From contig CAJMNM010000035.1 of the NCBI GenBank assembly GCA_905214795.1, positions 1 to 32,150 on the forward strand: 32,150 nt of DNA. Reading direction: 5' to 3'. Source of the DNA: an uncultured bacterium (GTDB taxonomy: Bacteria; Bacteroidota; Bacteroidia; Bacteroidales; Bacteroidaceae). Positions 17,598 to 25,903 of this stretch are shown one piece after another (positions within the stretch are counted from its first letter, which is position 1; each line of letters begins with the position of its first letter). The position numbers and the translations under genes were made by a program. The notes beneath the pieces are model-generated. The model was not told where the DNA came from. It worked only from the letters and a program-made list of their open reading frames with translations, and did no database searches.

Positions 17598-18353
17598 ATG
17601 ATAGAAGTAAAATCATTATATAAATCTTTCGAAGACAAGACCGTACTTCAAGATATCAACTGTCTGTTCGAGAACGGAAAAACCAATCTGATTATCGGAC
17701 AGAGCGGCTCAGGAAAAACTGTACTTATGAAATGCGTGGTTGGCTTGTTCAGACCGACAAGCGGCGAAGTGCTCTACGACCAACGCAATCTGGTAACAAT
17801 GAACAAACGTGAATGGAAACTGCTGCGCCGCGAAATGGGCATGCTGTTCCAAAGCGCGGCTCTGTTCGACTCCATGACGGTACTCGAGAATGTCATGTTT
17901 CCGCTCGACATGTTCTCCAACGCATCATACAAAGAACGTGTCAAAAGAGCACAATTCTGTCTTGACAGGGTAAATCTGCTCGAAGCACAAAGCAAACTTC
18001 CCGACGAAATCAGTGGCGGTATGCAAAAACGTGCGGCCATTGCACGGGCCATCGCCCTCAATCCCAAATATCTGTTTTGCGACGAGCCCAACTCTGGACT
18101 TGACCCGAAAACATCACTTGTGATAGACGAACTGATTCACGACATTACCGTAGAGTTCAACATGACAACCATCATCAACACTCATGACATGAACTCTGTA
18201 ATGGGAATAGGCGATAACATTCTGTACATTTATGAAGGGCACAAAGAATGGCAAGGCGACAAGACCCAGATTATGGAATCAACCAACGAACGCCTGAACA
18301 ACTTTATCTTTGCATCCGACCTGTTCAGAAAAGTGAAAGAAGCAAACAAATAA
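17598..18353 (+). CDS. mlaF: MlaF-type ABC transporter ATPase
   Basis: This is the ATPase partner of MlaE in phospholipid transport between the membranes. The 251-residue protein has Walker A GQSGSGKT (34-41), Q-loop Gln85, the MlaF-like signature ISGGM (138-142) followed by QKRAAIARAIA, and Walker B YLFCDEP with Glu163. A switch His follows in INTHDMNS. It starts on the base after the mlaE stop codon, so the two are co-transcribed and probably coupled. A terminator at 18476-18517 ends the unit with no MCE-domain gene, so the third component must be encoded elsewhere. Confidence 0.92.
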   Translation: MIEVKSLYKSFEDKTVLQDINCLFENGKTNLIIGQSGSGKTVLMKCVVGLFRPTSGEVLYDQRNLVTMNKREWKLLRREMGMLFQSAALFDSMTVLENVMFPLDMFSNASYKERVKRAQFCLDRVNLLEAQSKLPDEISGGMQKRAAIARAIALNPKYLFCDEPNSGLDPKTSLVIDELIHDITVEFNMTTIINTHDMNSVMGIGDNILYIYEGHKEWQGDKTQIMESTNERLNNFIFASDLFRKVKEANK

Positions 18354-18475
18354 ACCGAATACGGCTATAAAAAGAGTTTTTCTTTTATACTCGTTATTGT
18401 AAGGATGTTTCAGCCGTTATTTGTATCAGTGCACCATTACAGAAAATAAAAAAACAGGACTAATTATTTTAAAAA

Positions 18476-18524
18476 CCGCGCAAACAGCATTATCATAGTT
18501 TAAAGCTATTTGGGCGGATTTTTT
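18476..18524 (+). terminator. Rho-independent terminator of mlaE-mlaF
   Basis: The 13-base arms CCGCGCAAACAGC (18476-18488) and GCTATTTGGGCGG (18505-18517) pair with one mismatch and one wobble. They are flanked by A-rich sequence on the left and TTTTTT on the right. It lies about 120 bases after mlaF. Confidence 0.7.
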
Positions 18525-18835
18525 CTTCACAGAATACTTTATTTTCATATTATCGGCAACTTTTCAAATCAACCCATCTCTTTTTCAAAAAGAGAAATGT
18601 AATAACAATTTACCTTCAGTTTTTCGCCCCTGAATCTTTTTTGTTTACATTAAAAAAGTTTTGAATTCCCCTGGCTGATAACAACAAAATGAGATTTTTG
18701 TTTTATCTGTATTCAACAGCAAACCAAGTCATCCATTGAGAAACATCTTACCAGCTAATAATCAGACACATACACACAAAACAAAAACCAATATTTTACA
18801 GTGACAATCCGATTCGTCCGACACATAAAACGCAT

Positions 18836-18971
18836 ACGGTTACAAACTTTTTTGTCTACGGTTACGAATTTCATCCTGCACGGTTACGAACTTTTTTCCA
18901 CACGGTTGCGACAACTCCCGTAACCGTACCGGATAATATTTCCGCACGGTTACGGAGAAATTCATAACCGT
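18836..18971. repeat. 22-bp-period array of the ACGGTTAC motif with inverted pairs
   Basis: The octamer ACGGTTAC starts at 18836, 18858 and 18880, then at 18902 as ACGGTTGC and at 18946. Every step is 22 or 44 bp. Two copies on the opposite strand (18920-18927 and 18964-18971, the latter ACGGTTAT) are also exactly 44 bp apart. Each pairs with the forward copy before it to make a 26-bp imperfect palindrome (18902-18927 and 18946-18971). The forward units share the wider consensus ACGGTTACGAACTTTTTT. Two helical turns per unit means all motifs lie on one face of the DNA. No gene of known function is attached to it. See the findings for interpretations. Confidence 0.88.
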
Positions 18972-19143
18972 AGGCATTTCAAACGCCAATATAAGGCTTG
19001 TGACACAATAAGAAATATATTAACATACGCTAAACCGACAAGCCCAAGAAGTAAATATATTTCACAATCAAAATATATGCCGTAAAAGACCTACCAGAAA
19101 AACAAAGGCGAAAATCTGAAAAAAATCACATTTCTTCCGAATG

Positions 19144-19419
19144 CTATATCTTATTTTCATGACCAACATCAAAACGCCACAGAAAAAACGGATTTACAGA
19201 ATACATTAAATTATCATATTTCTGCCAACTCAACCTATTTAAAGAAATAAAGATATAAACACGATATATATTAAAAACAAGAAGAAATATAATATCAGAT
19301 ATAATAGACATAATAACACAATACAAAAGCATTGGAAAAGAGATTAAAAAAAGAGAAAAACATGATTTTCTTGGCAAATACGACCCTTTTCGGCCTATAA
19401 CTTTCATTATCCGCTCCAT
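19144..19419 (-). CDS. Doubtful hypothetical 91-aa hydrophobic protein
   Basis: This 91-residue frame (MERIMKVIGRKGSYLPRK...) has a basic start and a hydrophobic middle (about residues 21-58, possibly two membrane passes). It matches no family I know. It is very AT-rich, has no visible -7 box, and lies 120 bases downstream of the permease stop on the same strand. AT-rich DNA readily yields hydrophobic frames by chance, so this may not be a gene. Confidence 0.22.
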   Translation of the reverse strand: MERIMKVIGRKGSYLPRKSCFSLFLISFPMLLYCVIMSIISDIIFLLVFNIYRVYIFISLNRLSWQKYDNLMYSVNPFFLWRFDVGHENKI

Positions 19420-19539
19420 ATATATTCATCTGTTAAAAGAGAAGGAAATATTAACAACAGAAAACTATCAAAGATTTTAAAAGACATCATTATGTTATGA
19501 TATAAGAAGAAATATTCCTGTCGAATTTTGAGTACCACA

Positions 19540-21834
19540 TCAATCCTTTTTCAAAACATCTGCCGGATTGAGCCGCATCACAAGCCTTATCTTCCACATT
19601 AATGTCACAATCAGCAATACGCCAAAAGAAACGAACAAGATCACACCCCACCCCCATTCATATGGCGTGTTTGCCCCACTACTTTCGAGTATCCTGATAA
19701 GCAACAGACGCGAACAAGGATATACAAACAAAAAGACCACCAGATAAAGCCAAAGATAAGAACGGACAAAAAGGAATGCGATGTTCCATGGTGTAGCACC
19801 ATTGATTTTACGTATGGCAACCTCTTTCTGTCTGGTCTTTGTATCTAACGATACAGAAGTATATACACTAAGCACGACTAGTAACAGGCAAATAGCAGAA
19901 ATAACATAAAGCACAGTTGCAAGCATATAAGGCACAATGTAATCGACCTGCTTCAGAGAACCGATTTTCTCTATCGTCACTGGCAATGTTTCCGGCACAT
20001 AGGTCCTTACAATCTGCTCTACTTTTGCTTTAACGACATCTAAATCGGCCTGAGAATCTATTTTTAGCAAAAGCGTACCGGGCTGGAAGGACGGAATAAA
20101 TACAGACGCATCATATTTGCCTTTTACCGAAACCGCGTTATATAAATTCTCATATACTCCAGCTATTCTGAAAAGCGTATTGTTCAATTTTATCATGCCA
20201 TCATTATTTCCATCCTGCTTAAGCATATCAGCCAGACTTTTATCAATATAGACAACGCCCGACATATTGGAATCCGCAATTTCTCCTTCCAACGGTATAT
20301 GAAAAAAATCAAAATACCGGGGTTCACCTGAAGCCACTTTAAGCATCACCGTAGAACTGTCGGCACGCACATAGCCCATCACTGTAGCATGAGCAAATGA
20401 CAACTCTTGCATACCGACCTGCTCTTCTATCTCGGGTAAAGTTATTATTCTTGAACGTATTTCGAGCCAATGCTGAGCCATTCGTGGTGTCTGTGCCGTT
20501 ACAACAAGCACACGTTGCTCTTCTTCTTTATTTAACGGAGAATATTTATTGCCATAGATTTCCTTATATGAAAGATGCATTACGAGAACAGCACTTAAGA
20601 AAAATAACGAGATAGCTATCTGCAGCCCTAACATCACCGTACGGAATGTCCTGTTACGACGATGTGTACCTACGAAAGTTATCAACTTGTCACCCGACAT
20701 TCTTCTTACTGGGAAATAAACAAGAACCACACTAACCAGAAGTACAACCAGATAAAGCCAACTCTGAATCGTATAACAGGACGACTTATCCAGCCAATTA
20801 CCAACCGGGAAATAAGAATCTAACAAAGGATAAGACAGTTCCGTAATCAGCAAAGACACATAATAGGCCACAGTAAACATACATGCGACTTCACAAAAAA
20901 GCAACATAAAAAGCCCACGGTTATCCGCTCCCATACATTTACGCAACGCCATTTCATGCTGACGCATATAAAAAGTCTGAAATGTATACCTTAAGAAGCT
21001 GATTGCAGCTGAAACAAAAACGAGAGAAGAAAGAAAGAGTATCATCAATAAGAGCGGTGTCTTCAAGTCCTCATACGGTCTTATCTTCACATGCAACTCA
21101 CTATCATTCTTTCCCCACTTTATCCGGGAAAGCCGGGAATTAATCTCATCCGGCGTCTTATCGGTACTTATTCTTGCACTAACCTGCAAGCTCAGTTTTT
21201 TATTCATTTCAAGCGGGAAATAGCAATGAACTTCATCCCCGGAATAAACCCTACTCTCATCTATCACATTCACAATTTTATAATCCGTCAGTCCATTGTC
21301 TGTCTCCTCAAACAACAACCGTATAACTTTTCCCACCGGAGTTCCCAAATGACTTATTCTGTCCGCAAAACGGCTTGATATCACTATCTCGTCAGGCCGT
21401 TCCGGCACTCTGTCGCCATACAACAAACGCATGCCGGGAGTTGAGTAGTAAGCTCCACCCACAATCTCATATTTAATGTTGTAAGGAGTATGCATCCCCT
21501 TATTATCTATCACCTCTATTTCAGCCTCACGAGAAAAAGAAACTGCCACCAAAGTATCGAGTACACCTTTACAGTGATTTTGCATATCAATAAAATCGTC
21601 TGTCTTGATATCCTCGTAATTCCAATCTGTTTCTGCTTCGCTATGAAAAGACCGTAATTCCACTTTCACCTCATTGGCTGACAATTCATACTTGTCAGCC
21701 TGTCTTACTACAAACAAGTAGTAAACAACAGAAAATACCACAATTCCTACGGCCAAACAAACTACAGAAATCAGACTGTGTACTTTATGTTTCATCAGAT
21801 TTCTAAACGTTACTTTTAAATAATGTCCTATCAT
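19540..21834 (-). CDS. FtsX/MacB-type ABC transporter permease, orphan
   Basis: The 764-residue protein has two FtsX units. Predicted membrane segments lie near 21-43, 259-281, 307-330, 357-374, 399-419, 636-658, 690-713 and 728-748. Large extracytoplasmic (MacB-PCD-like) regions fall at about 44-258 and 420-635. Coupling-helix motifs EMALRKCMGA (294-303) and EVAIRKINGA (671-680) precede the second segment of each unit, as in family members that dock an ATPase. Such permeases typically extrude peptides or act mechanically rather than import. No ATPase, membrane-fusion protein or TolC gene is adjacent, so partners must be encoded elsewhere. Upstream lie two direct repeats and a sigma-54-like element with a leader of about 110 bases. 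I cannot name the substrate. Confidence 0.9.
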   Translation of the reverse strand: MIGHYLKVTFRNLMKHKVHSLISVVCLAVGIVVFSVVYYLFVVRQADKYELSANEVKVELRSFHSEAETDWNYEDIKTDDFIDMQNHCKGVLDTLVAVSFSREAEIEVIDNKGMHTPYNIKYEIVGGAYYSTPGMRLLYGDRVPERPDEIVISSRFADRISHLGTPVGKVIRLLFEETDNGLTDYKIVNVIDESRVYSGDEVHCYFPLEMNKKLSLQVSARISTDKTPDEINSRLSRIKWGKNDSELHVKIRPYEDLKTPLLLMILFLSSLVFVSAAISFLRYTFQTFYMRQHEMALRKCMGADNRGLFMLLFCEVACMFTVAYYVSLLITELSYPLLDSYFPVGNWLDKSSCYTIQSWLYLVVLLVSVVLVYFPVRRMSGDKLITFVGTHRRNRTFRTVMLGLQIAISLFFLSAVLVMHLSYKEIYGNKYSPLNKEEEQRVLVVTAQTPRMAQHWLEIRSRIITLPEIEEQVGMQELSFAHATVMGYVRADSSTVMLKVASGEPRYFDFFHIPLEGEIADSNMSGVVYIDKSLADMLKQDGNNDGMIKLNNTLFRIAGVYENLYNAVSVKGKYDASVFIPSFQPGTLLLKIDSQADLDVVKAKVEQIVRTYVPETLPVTIEKIGSLKQVDYIVPYMLATVLYVISAICLLLVVLSVYTSVSLDTKTRQKEVAIRKINGATPWNIAFLFVRSYLWLYLVVFLFVYPCSRLLLIRILESSGANTPYEWGWGVILFVSFGVLLIVTLMWKIRLVMRLNPADVLKKD

Positions 21835-21959
21835 AGTATATGCGTTTTAAGTGACTTTATTCGGATTTATTAATTACTTTATCTGCTTATCTTGCATTAA
21901 TAATGCATCATCCTATAATCTGCACAGCAAATTAAACCAGCGCGTGACAAAACAATAAG

Positions 21960-21975
21960 CACAAAAAGTATGCCA
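21960..21975 (-). promoter_or_regulatory. Candidate sigma-54 (-24/-12) promoter of the permease
   Basis: On the minus strand the sequence is TGGCATACTTTTTGTG, against the consensus TGGCACG-N4-TTGCW. The GG and TTG elements have correct spacing, but the -12 C is T. A weaker housekeeping-like box TTAATTTG (21928-21935) is an alternative. Confidence 0.4.
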
Positions 21976-22031
21976 ATAAATCTATACATCTGATAATCAA
22001 CAAAAAGCGTTATATCCCTTATAAAACACAC

Positions 22032-22067
22032 CGTGCAAATCCGCACATAATTCGTGCAAATCCGCAC
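22032..22067. repeat. Two direct 15-bp repeats upstream of the permease promoter
   Basis: CGTGCAAATCCGCAC occurs at 22032-22046 and again, identically, at 22053-22067, with a 21-bp period. Each contains the dyad GTGC-N6-GCAC. They lie roughly 85-120 bases upstream of the predicted sigma-54 start, where enhancer-binding activators usually sit. Confidence 0.8.
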
Positions 22068-22099
22068 TATCACACCAATATGCTGCTACTCATCCATAT

Positions 22100-22135
22100 A
22101 AAAAACCCCGGAATTGATATCTACTCAATACCGGG
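22100..22135 (-). terminator. Rho-independent terminator after the DUF4878 lipoprotein gene
   Basis: Arms 22107-22117 (CCCGGAATTGA) and 22125-22135 (TCAATACCGGG) pair over 11 bases with one mismatch around a 7-base loop. On the minus strand they are followed by GTTTTTTAT. It begins 43 bases after the stop codon at 22178. Confidence 0.82.
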
Positions 22136-22177
22136 ATTCTTCCTTTTATAATATATCAAGTTAGTTTACTCACTTGA

Positions 22178-22564
22178 CTATTGTAGTTTCCATATGCCAT
22201 TACACAACACCATGGGAACAGATATTTCTTCACGAGTGCTGTCACCATATATCACTTCAATAAAAGCACTTGCAAGATTATCGGCTATTGTATCACCAAC
22301 CAATTCAACATTCACCAGTCCGCCCCTCAATTCTTTCTCACGCGCCATATACTGCGCCGTAAGATCAATCATCTGACTTTTGTATTCATCAGTCATGCTG
22401 TCACTATAAGCAATCGAATTAATATATTCAGCATATTGACCGTTAATCAAATAACCATAATATACTAAAGCAGCCTCGCCCGCAGGATGACTTTCTTTTC
22501 TATTGCATGCCGTCCAAACAGATACGAACACTGCAAAAATCAGACAATAAAGCAACCTTCTCAT
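22178..22564 (-). CDS. DUF4878-like lipoprotein
   Basis: This 128-residue predicted lipoprotein has a positively charged start and hydrophobic core. It ends at the lipobox WTAC with the lipidated cysteine at 20. The mature part resembles the small NTF2-like DUF4878 family: an AALVYYGYLINGQYAEYI helix, then alternating strands, closing with SVPMVLCNGIWKLQ. The GxWKL ending is typical of that fold. No catalytic residues are evident and the role is unknown. A stabilising or ligand-binding function at the cell envelope is a guess. The start codon overlaps the der stop codon by one base (TAATG), so it is translationally coupled to der, and a terminator follows. Confidence 0.82.
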   Translation of the reverse strand: MRRLLYCLIFAVFVSVWTACNRKESHPAGEAALVYYGYLINGQYAEYINSIAYSDSMTDEYKSQMIDLTAQYMAREKELRGGLVNVELVGDTIADNLASAFIEVIYGDSTREEISVPMVLCNGIWKLQ

Positions 22565-23877
22565 TACTTCTGACGAATGAATATATTAATTGGAGTTCCG
22601 CAGAAATCCCAACGTTCACGAATTTTGTTCTCCAGGAAACGGCGATAAGGCTCCTTCACGTATTGCGGCAAATTGGCATAGAACACAAACGAAGGAATCT
22701 GTGTCTCCGGCAACTGCATGCAATATTTGATTTTAATATACTTTCCTTTTATTGATGGTGGCGGATAAGATTCGATCAATGGCAACATTTCCTCATTAAG
22801 CTTGGCTGTAGAAACACGACGCTTCCGGTTCAGGAACACTTCTTTTGCTGTTTCCAAGACCTTGAAAATACGTTGTTTAGTCAAAGCCGACGCAAAAATA
22901 ATAGGGAAATCATCGAATGGCGCCATACGGTTCCGAATAGCATATTCAAACTCATTCATTACTTTGGCACTCTTGTCCTCAACCAAATCCCACTTATTGA
23001 CCACGACAACCAAACTCTTGTTGTTACGCTGAATCAGCTGGAATATATTCAAATCCTGTGACTCTATTCCTCGCGTAGCATCCAACATCAAGATACAAAC
23101 ATCCGAATTCTCAATGGCACGGATTGAGCGCATTACAGAATAATATTCAAGATCTTCGTTGACTTTATTCTTCTTGCGGATTCCTGCTGTATCTACCAAA
23201 TAAAAATCAAAACCGAATTTTGTATAACGCGTATAAATGGAATCACGTGTCGTACCCGCAATATCTGTCACAATGTGACGGTCTTCTCCGATAAAAGCAT
23301 TGATAAGACTTGATTTACCTGCATTCGGACGACCTACAACAGCAAAACGCGGAATCATATCATCTACTTCTTCTGTTGTTGGTTTTGGAAACTTTGATAC
23401 TACCAAATCCAACAAATCTCCCGTACCACTTCCTGTTGCAGCAGAAATACAATAAGGATCACCCAACCCGAGTGAGTAAAATTCAGCTGCGCTATACTGC
23501 CATTCGTTACTGTCGGCCTTATTGGCAACAAGTATTACCGGTTTCTTAGTCCGGCGCAATATACCGGCAACAGCCTCATCAAGATCGGTCACTCCATTCT
23601 TTACGTCAACCAAAAACAGAATGACATCCGCCTCTTCTGTAGCTAAAGCCACCTGTTTACGGATTTCCTCCTCAAAAATGTCATCTGAATTTACAACCCA
23701 ACCGCCTGTATCTATAACAGAAAACTCACGACCTACCCATTCAGACTTACCATATTGTCTGTCGCGTGTCGTACCAGCCTCGTCGCTGACAATAGCATGA
23801 CGTGTTTTTGTCAAGCGGTTAAATAATGTAGACTTTCCCACATTGGGGCGTCCCACGATTGCAACAATATTTCCCAT
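22564..23877 (-). CDS. der: Ribosome biogenesis GTPase Der (EngA)
   Basis: Der is a tandem-GTPase needed for 50S ribosomal subunit maturation. In this 437-residue protein the first G domain has GRPNVGKS (9-16), DTGG (57-60 region) and NKAD (119-122). The second has GRPNAGKS (182-189), DTAG (229-232) and NKWD (294-297). A C-terminal KH-like domain (about 350-437) contains the conserved PPPSIKGKYIKIKY stretch. The gene lies 34 bases after era and shares a base with the lipoprotein gene downstream. No -7 box is visible in the era-der gap, so it is probably transcribed with era. Confidence 0.97.
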   Translation of the reverse strand: MGNIVAIVGRPNVGKSTLFNRLTKTRHAIVSDEAGTTRDRQYGKSEWVGREFSVIDTGGWVVNSDDIFEEEIRKQVALATEEADVILFLVDVKNGVTDLDEAVAGILRRTKKPVILVANKADSNEWQYSAAEFYSLGLGDPYCISAATGSGTGDLLDLVVSKFPKPTTEEVDDMIPRFAVVGRPNAGKSSLINAFIGEDRHIVTDIAGTTRDSIYTRYTKFGFDFYLVDTAGIRKKNKVNEDLEYYSVMRSIRAIENSDVCILMLDATRGIESQDLNIFQLIQRNNKSLVVVVNKWDLVEDKSAKVMNEFEYAIRNRMAPFDDFPIIFASALTKQRIFKVLETAKEVFLNRKRRVSTAKLNEEMLPLIESYPPPSIKGKYIKIKYCMQLPETQIPSFVFYANLPQYVKEPYRRFLENKIRERWDFCGTPINIFIRQK

Positions 23878-23911
23878 ATTACTTAATTTTTGGCTTCACA
23901 GCCTAATTGAA

Positions 23912-24796
23912 TTATTCTAAATTATATCCGAAATCCTTAAGTGCTTTATCTGAACTGCGCCAGTCTTTGTTGACTTTAACAAAGGTTTCAAGATAAATGC
24001 TCTTTCCAAAGAATTTCTCAAGCGCCTTACGAGCCTCTGTCGATACCTTTTTCAAAGCGACTCCCTGATGCCCGATAATAATACCTTTCTGCGATTCACG
24101 TTCTACATAAATCACCGCATTGATATGGATACGTTTTTCTTCTTCTTTAAACTGCTCTACAACGACCTCAACCGAGTAAGGTATTTCTTTATCATAATAA
24201 AGCAGAATCTTTTCTCTGATAATCTCTGTAACAAAGAAACGTGCAGGTTTGTCAGTCCACTGGTCTTTATCGAAATACGGCGGTGAATCGGGCAATAAAT
24301 CCTTTATACGCTTCAATACAGTATCAACATTAAACTTACAAAGTGCCGAAATAGGAATAATTTCAGCCTTTGGCAGAACCGCATGCCAAGCCTCAACTTT
24401 CTCTGTAAGGGCTGTCTGGTCGCTAAGATCAATTTTATTTATCAGCACCAATACCGGCACATCCATTTTAGCAACTTTTTCTATAAAGTCACTATTCTTA
24501 TCCGGTGTTTCCACCATATCAGTAACATAAAGCAATACATCCGCATCCTGTAAAGCCGATTCTGAGAAATTCAGCATAGACTCCTGCAGCTTATAATTCG
24601 GTTTCAAAACGCCCGGTGTATCTGAAAAACAGATCTGCATATCATCAGTGTTCAGAATTCCCATAATCCGATGACGGGTTGTCTGAGCCTTAAAGGTAGC
24701 GATAGAAATACGTTCGCCCACCAATAGATTCATTAACGTTGATTTTCCTACATTAGGATTACCAACAATATTAACAAAACCTGCTTTATGTGCCAT
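23912..24796 (-). CDS. era: GTPase Era (16S rRNA/30S maturation)
   Basis: Era couples GTP hydrolysis to 30S subunit maturation by binding the 16S rRNA 3' end. The 294-residue protein has G1 GNPNVGKS (12-19), the effector region TFKAQTTRHRI, G3 DTPG (59-62), and G4 NKID (120-123). A C-terminal KH domain carries GIIIGHQG (238-245). I use the ATG at 24796 (MAHKAGFVNIVG). A longer in-frame ATG at 24826 lies in the stem of the fabH terminator and adds a non-conserved extension. No consensus -7 box is seen between that terminator and era, so read-through or an atypical promoter must drive it. Confidence 0.96.
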   Translation of the reverse strand: MAHKAGFVNIVGNPNVGKSTLMNLLVGERISIATFKAQTTRHRIMGILNTDDMQICFSDTPGVLKPNYKLQESMLNFSESALQDADVLLYVTDMVETPDKNSDFIEKVAKMDVPVLVLINKIDLSDQTALTEKVEAWHAVLPKAEIIPISALCKFNVDTVLKRIKDLLPDSPPYFDKDQWTDKPARFFVTEIIREKILLYYDKEIPYSVEVVVEQFKEEEKRIHINAVIYVERESQKGIIIGHQGVALKKVSTEARKALEKFFGKSIYLETFVKVNKDWRSSDKALKDFGYNLE

Positions 24797-24810
24797 ACTG
24801 CATATTTTTT

Positions 24811-24845
24811 GAATAAAAAAACGCATCTAAGAACGGATGCGTTTT
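24811..24845 (-). terminator. Rho-independent terminator between fabH and era
   Basis: Perfect 10-base arms AAAACGCATC (24818-24827) and GATGCGTTTT (24836-24845) surround an 8-base loop. On the minus strand they are followed by a T-rich exit tract. It begins 38 bases after the fabH stop codon. Confidence 0.85.
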
Positions 24846-24882
24846 CTTAATCATGTTATTTTAAATAAGTCAAACTCTTAAT

Positions 24883-25887
24883 TTACTTTCCGGCTCCGTC
24901 ATAACCCCACTTCATATAAGCGGCGCCCCATGTAAAGCCTGCACCGAAAGCGGTAAAGATAAGATTGTCGCCTTTCTTAAGTTGCTTCTCATAATCCCAC
25001 AAAGCCAAAGGCAATGTTGCCGCACTGGTGTTACCATAACGCTGAATATTCAGCATAACCTTTTCCATCGGCAATTCAAGACGATGAGCGACAGCTTCGA
25101 TAATACGGACATTTGCCTGATGAGGAATCACCCAAGCAATATTATCTTTATTCAAGCCGTTACGTTCTGCGATAAGCGCTGAGGTCTCACTCATATTTGT
25201 TACAGCAAACTTAAACACGGTACGACCTTCCTGATGCAGATAATGCAAACGGTGGTCCAAAGTGAAATAAGACGGCGGACAAGCCGAACCTCCGGCCTTC
25301 ATGCACAAGAAAGGCAATCCCTTTCCATCTGTACGAAGATAAGAATCTTTCCAACCCAAATCCTCAGTTGTAGGCTCAACAAGCACAGCTGCTGCGCCGT
25401 CACCAAAGATAGGACATGTAGCACGGTCTGTATAATCGACCATAGAAGACATCTTATCTGCACCGATTACAATAATCTTTTTGTAACGACCACTTTCAAT
25501 CAACGCTGCAGCAGTATCCATAGCGAAAAGGAATCCGCTACAAGCTGCCTGCAAATCATAGGCAAAAGCATTTGTTAACCCCAATTTGCCGATAACAATT
25601 GAAGCCACAGACGGGAAATGATAATCCGGAGTTGAGGTAGAGACAATAACGCATTCTATTTCTTCTGGATTTACGCCTGTCTTCTGCAGCAATTGCTTTG
25701 CAGCCTTACGGGCCATATAGCTTGTACCCAATCCTTCCTCGTTAAGGATTCTTCTTTCCTTCACTCCGATACGAGTCATAATCCACTCGTCGTTGGTGTC
25801 AACCATACGAGACAACTCATCATTGTTCAGGACATATTCCGGAACATAACCACCAATACCAGTGATTACAGCATTAATTTTTTCCAT
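24883..25887 (-). CDS. fabH: 3-oxoacyl-ACP synthase III (KAS III)
   Basis: FabH starts fatty-acid synthesis by condensing an acyl-CoA primer with malonyl-ACP. The 334-residue thiolase-fold enzyme has catalytic Cys116 (QAACSGF), His256 (IPHQANVRI) and Asn286 (YGNTSAA), plus the phosphopantetheine-tunnel segment DEWIMTRIGVKERR. It follows rpmF, as in many bacteria. Here plsX, which often sits between them, is absent, and a terminator-like hairpin lies in the 69-base gap. Because that gap has no -7 box, fabH may depend on read-through from the DUF177-rpmF promoter. Confidence 0.96.
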   Translation of the reverse strand: MEKINAVITGIGGYVPEYVLNNDELSRMVDTNDEWIMTRIGVKERRILNEEGLGTSYMARKAAKQLLQKTGVNPEEIECVIVSTSTPDYHFPSVASIVIGKLGLTNAFAYDLQAACSGFLFAMDTAAALIESGRYKKIIVIGADKMSSMVDYTDRATCPIFGDGAAAVLVEPTTEDLGWKDSYLRTDGKGLPFLCMKAGGSACPPSYFTLDHRLHYLHQEGRTVFKFAVTNMSETSALIAERNGLNKDNIAWVIPHQANVRIIEAVAHRLELPMEKVMLNIQRYGNTSAATLPLALWDYEKQLKKGDNLIFTAFGAGFTWGAAYMKWGYDGAGK

Positions 25888-25903
25888 AGTGTTCTTTCTT
25901 TCA

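Larger units (their letters stand above)
18354..19539. other. Long AT-rich intergenic region with a repeat array
   Basis: This 1.2-kb stretch holds the mlaEF terminator, a small AT-only palindrome at 18577-18595, the 22-bp-period array at 18836-18971, and one doubtful minus-strand reading frame at 19144-19419. Elsewhere in it I see no coding or RNA gene. The surrounding sequence is poorer in GC than the neighbouring genes. Confidence 0.6.
21835..22177. other. Non-coding interval upstream of the permease
   Basis: This 343-base gap contains, from the permease side, its leader, a sigma-54-like element (21960-21975), two direct 15-mers (22032-22067), and the terminator of the der-lipoprotein unit (22107-22135). 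No reading frame of interest is seen. Confidence 0.6.

Noticed and set aside
18577..18595. AT-rich palindrome TCTCTTTTT-C-AAAAAGAGA
   Set aside because: It has a one-base loop, no GC core and no gene ending nearby, so it is not convincing as a terminator or operator.
18836..18971. CRISPR array
   Set aside because: The conserved unit is only 8-12 bases, the period is 22 bp, copies occur on both strands and there are no spacer-length unique segments or cas genes.
24797..24826. Ten-codon N-terminal extension of Era
   Set aside because: It overlaps the fabH terminator hairpin, and the family normally starts close to KAGFVNIVG.
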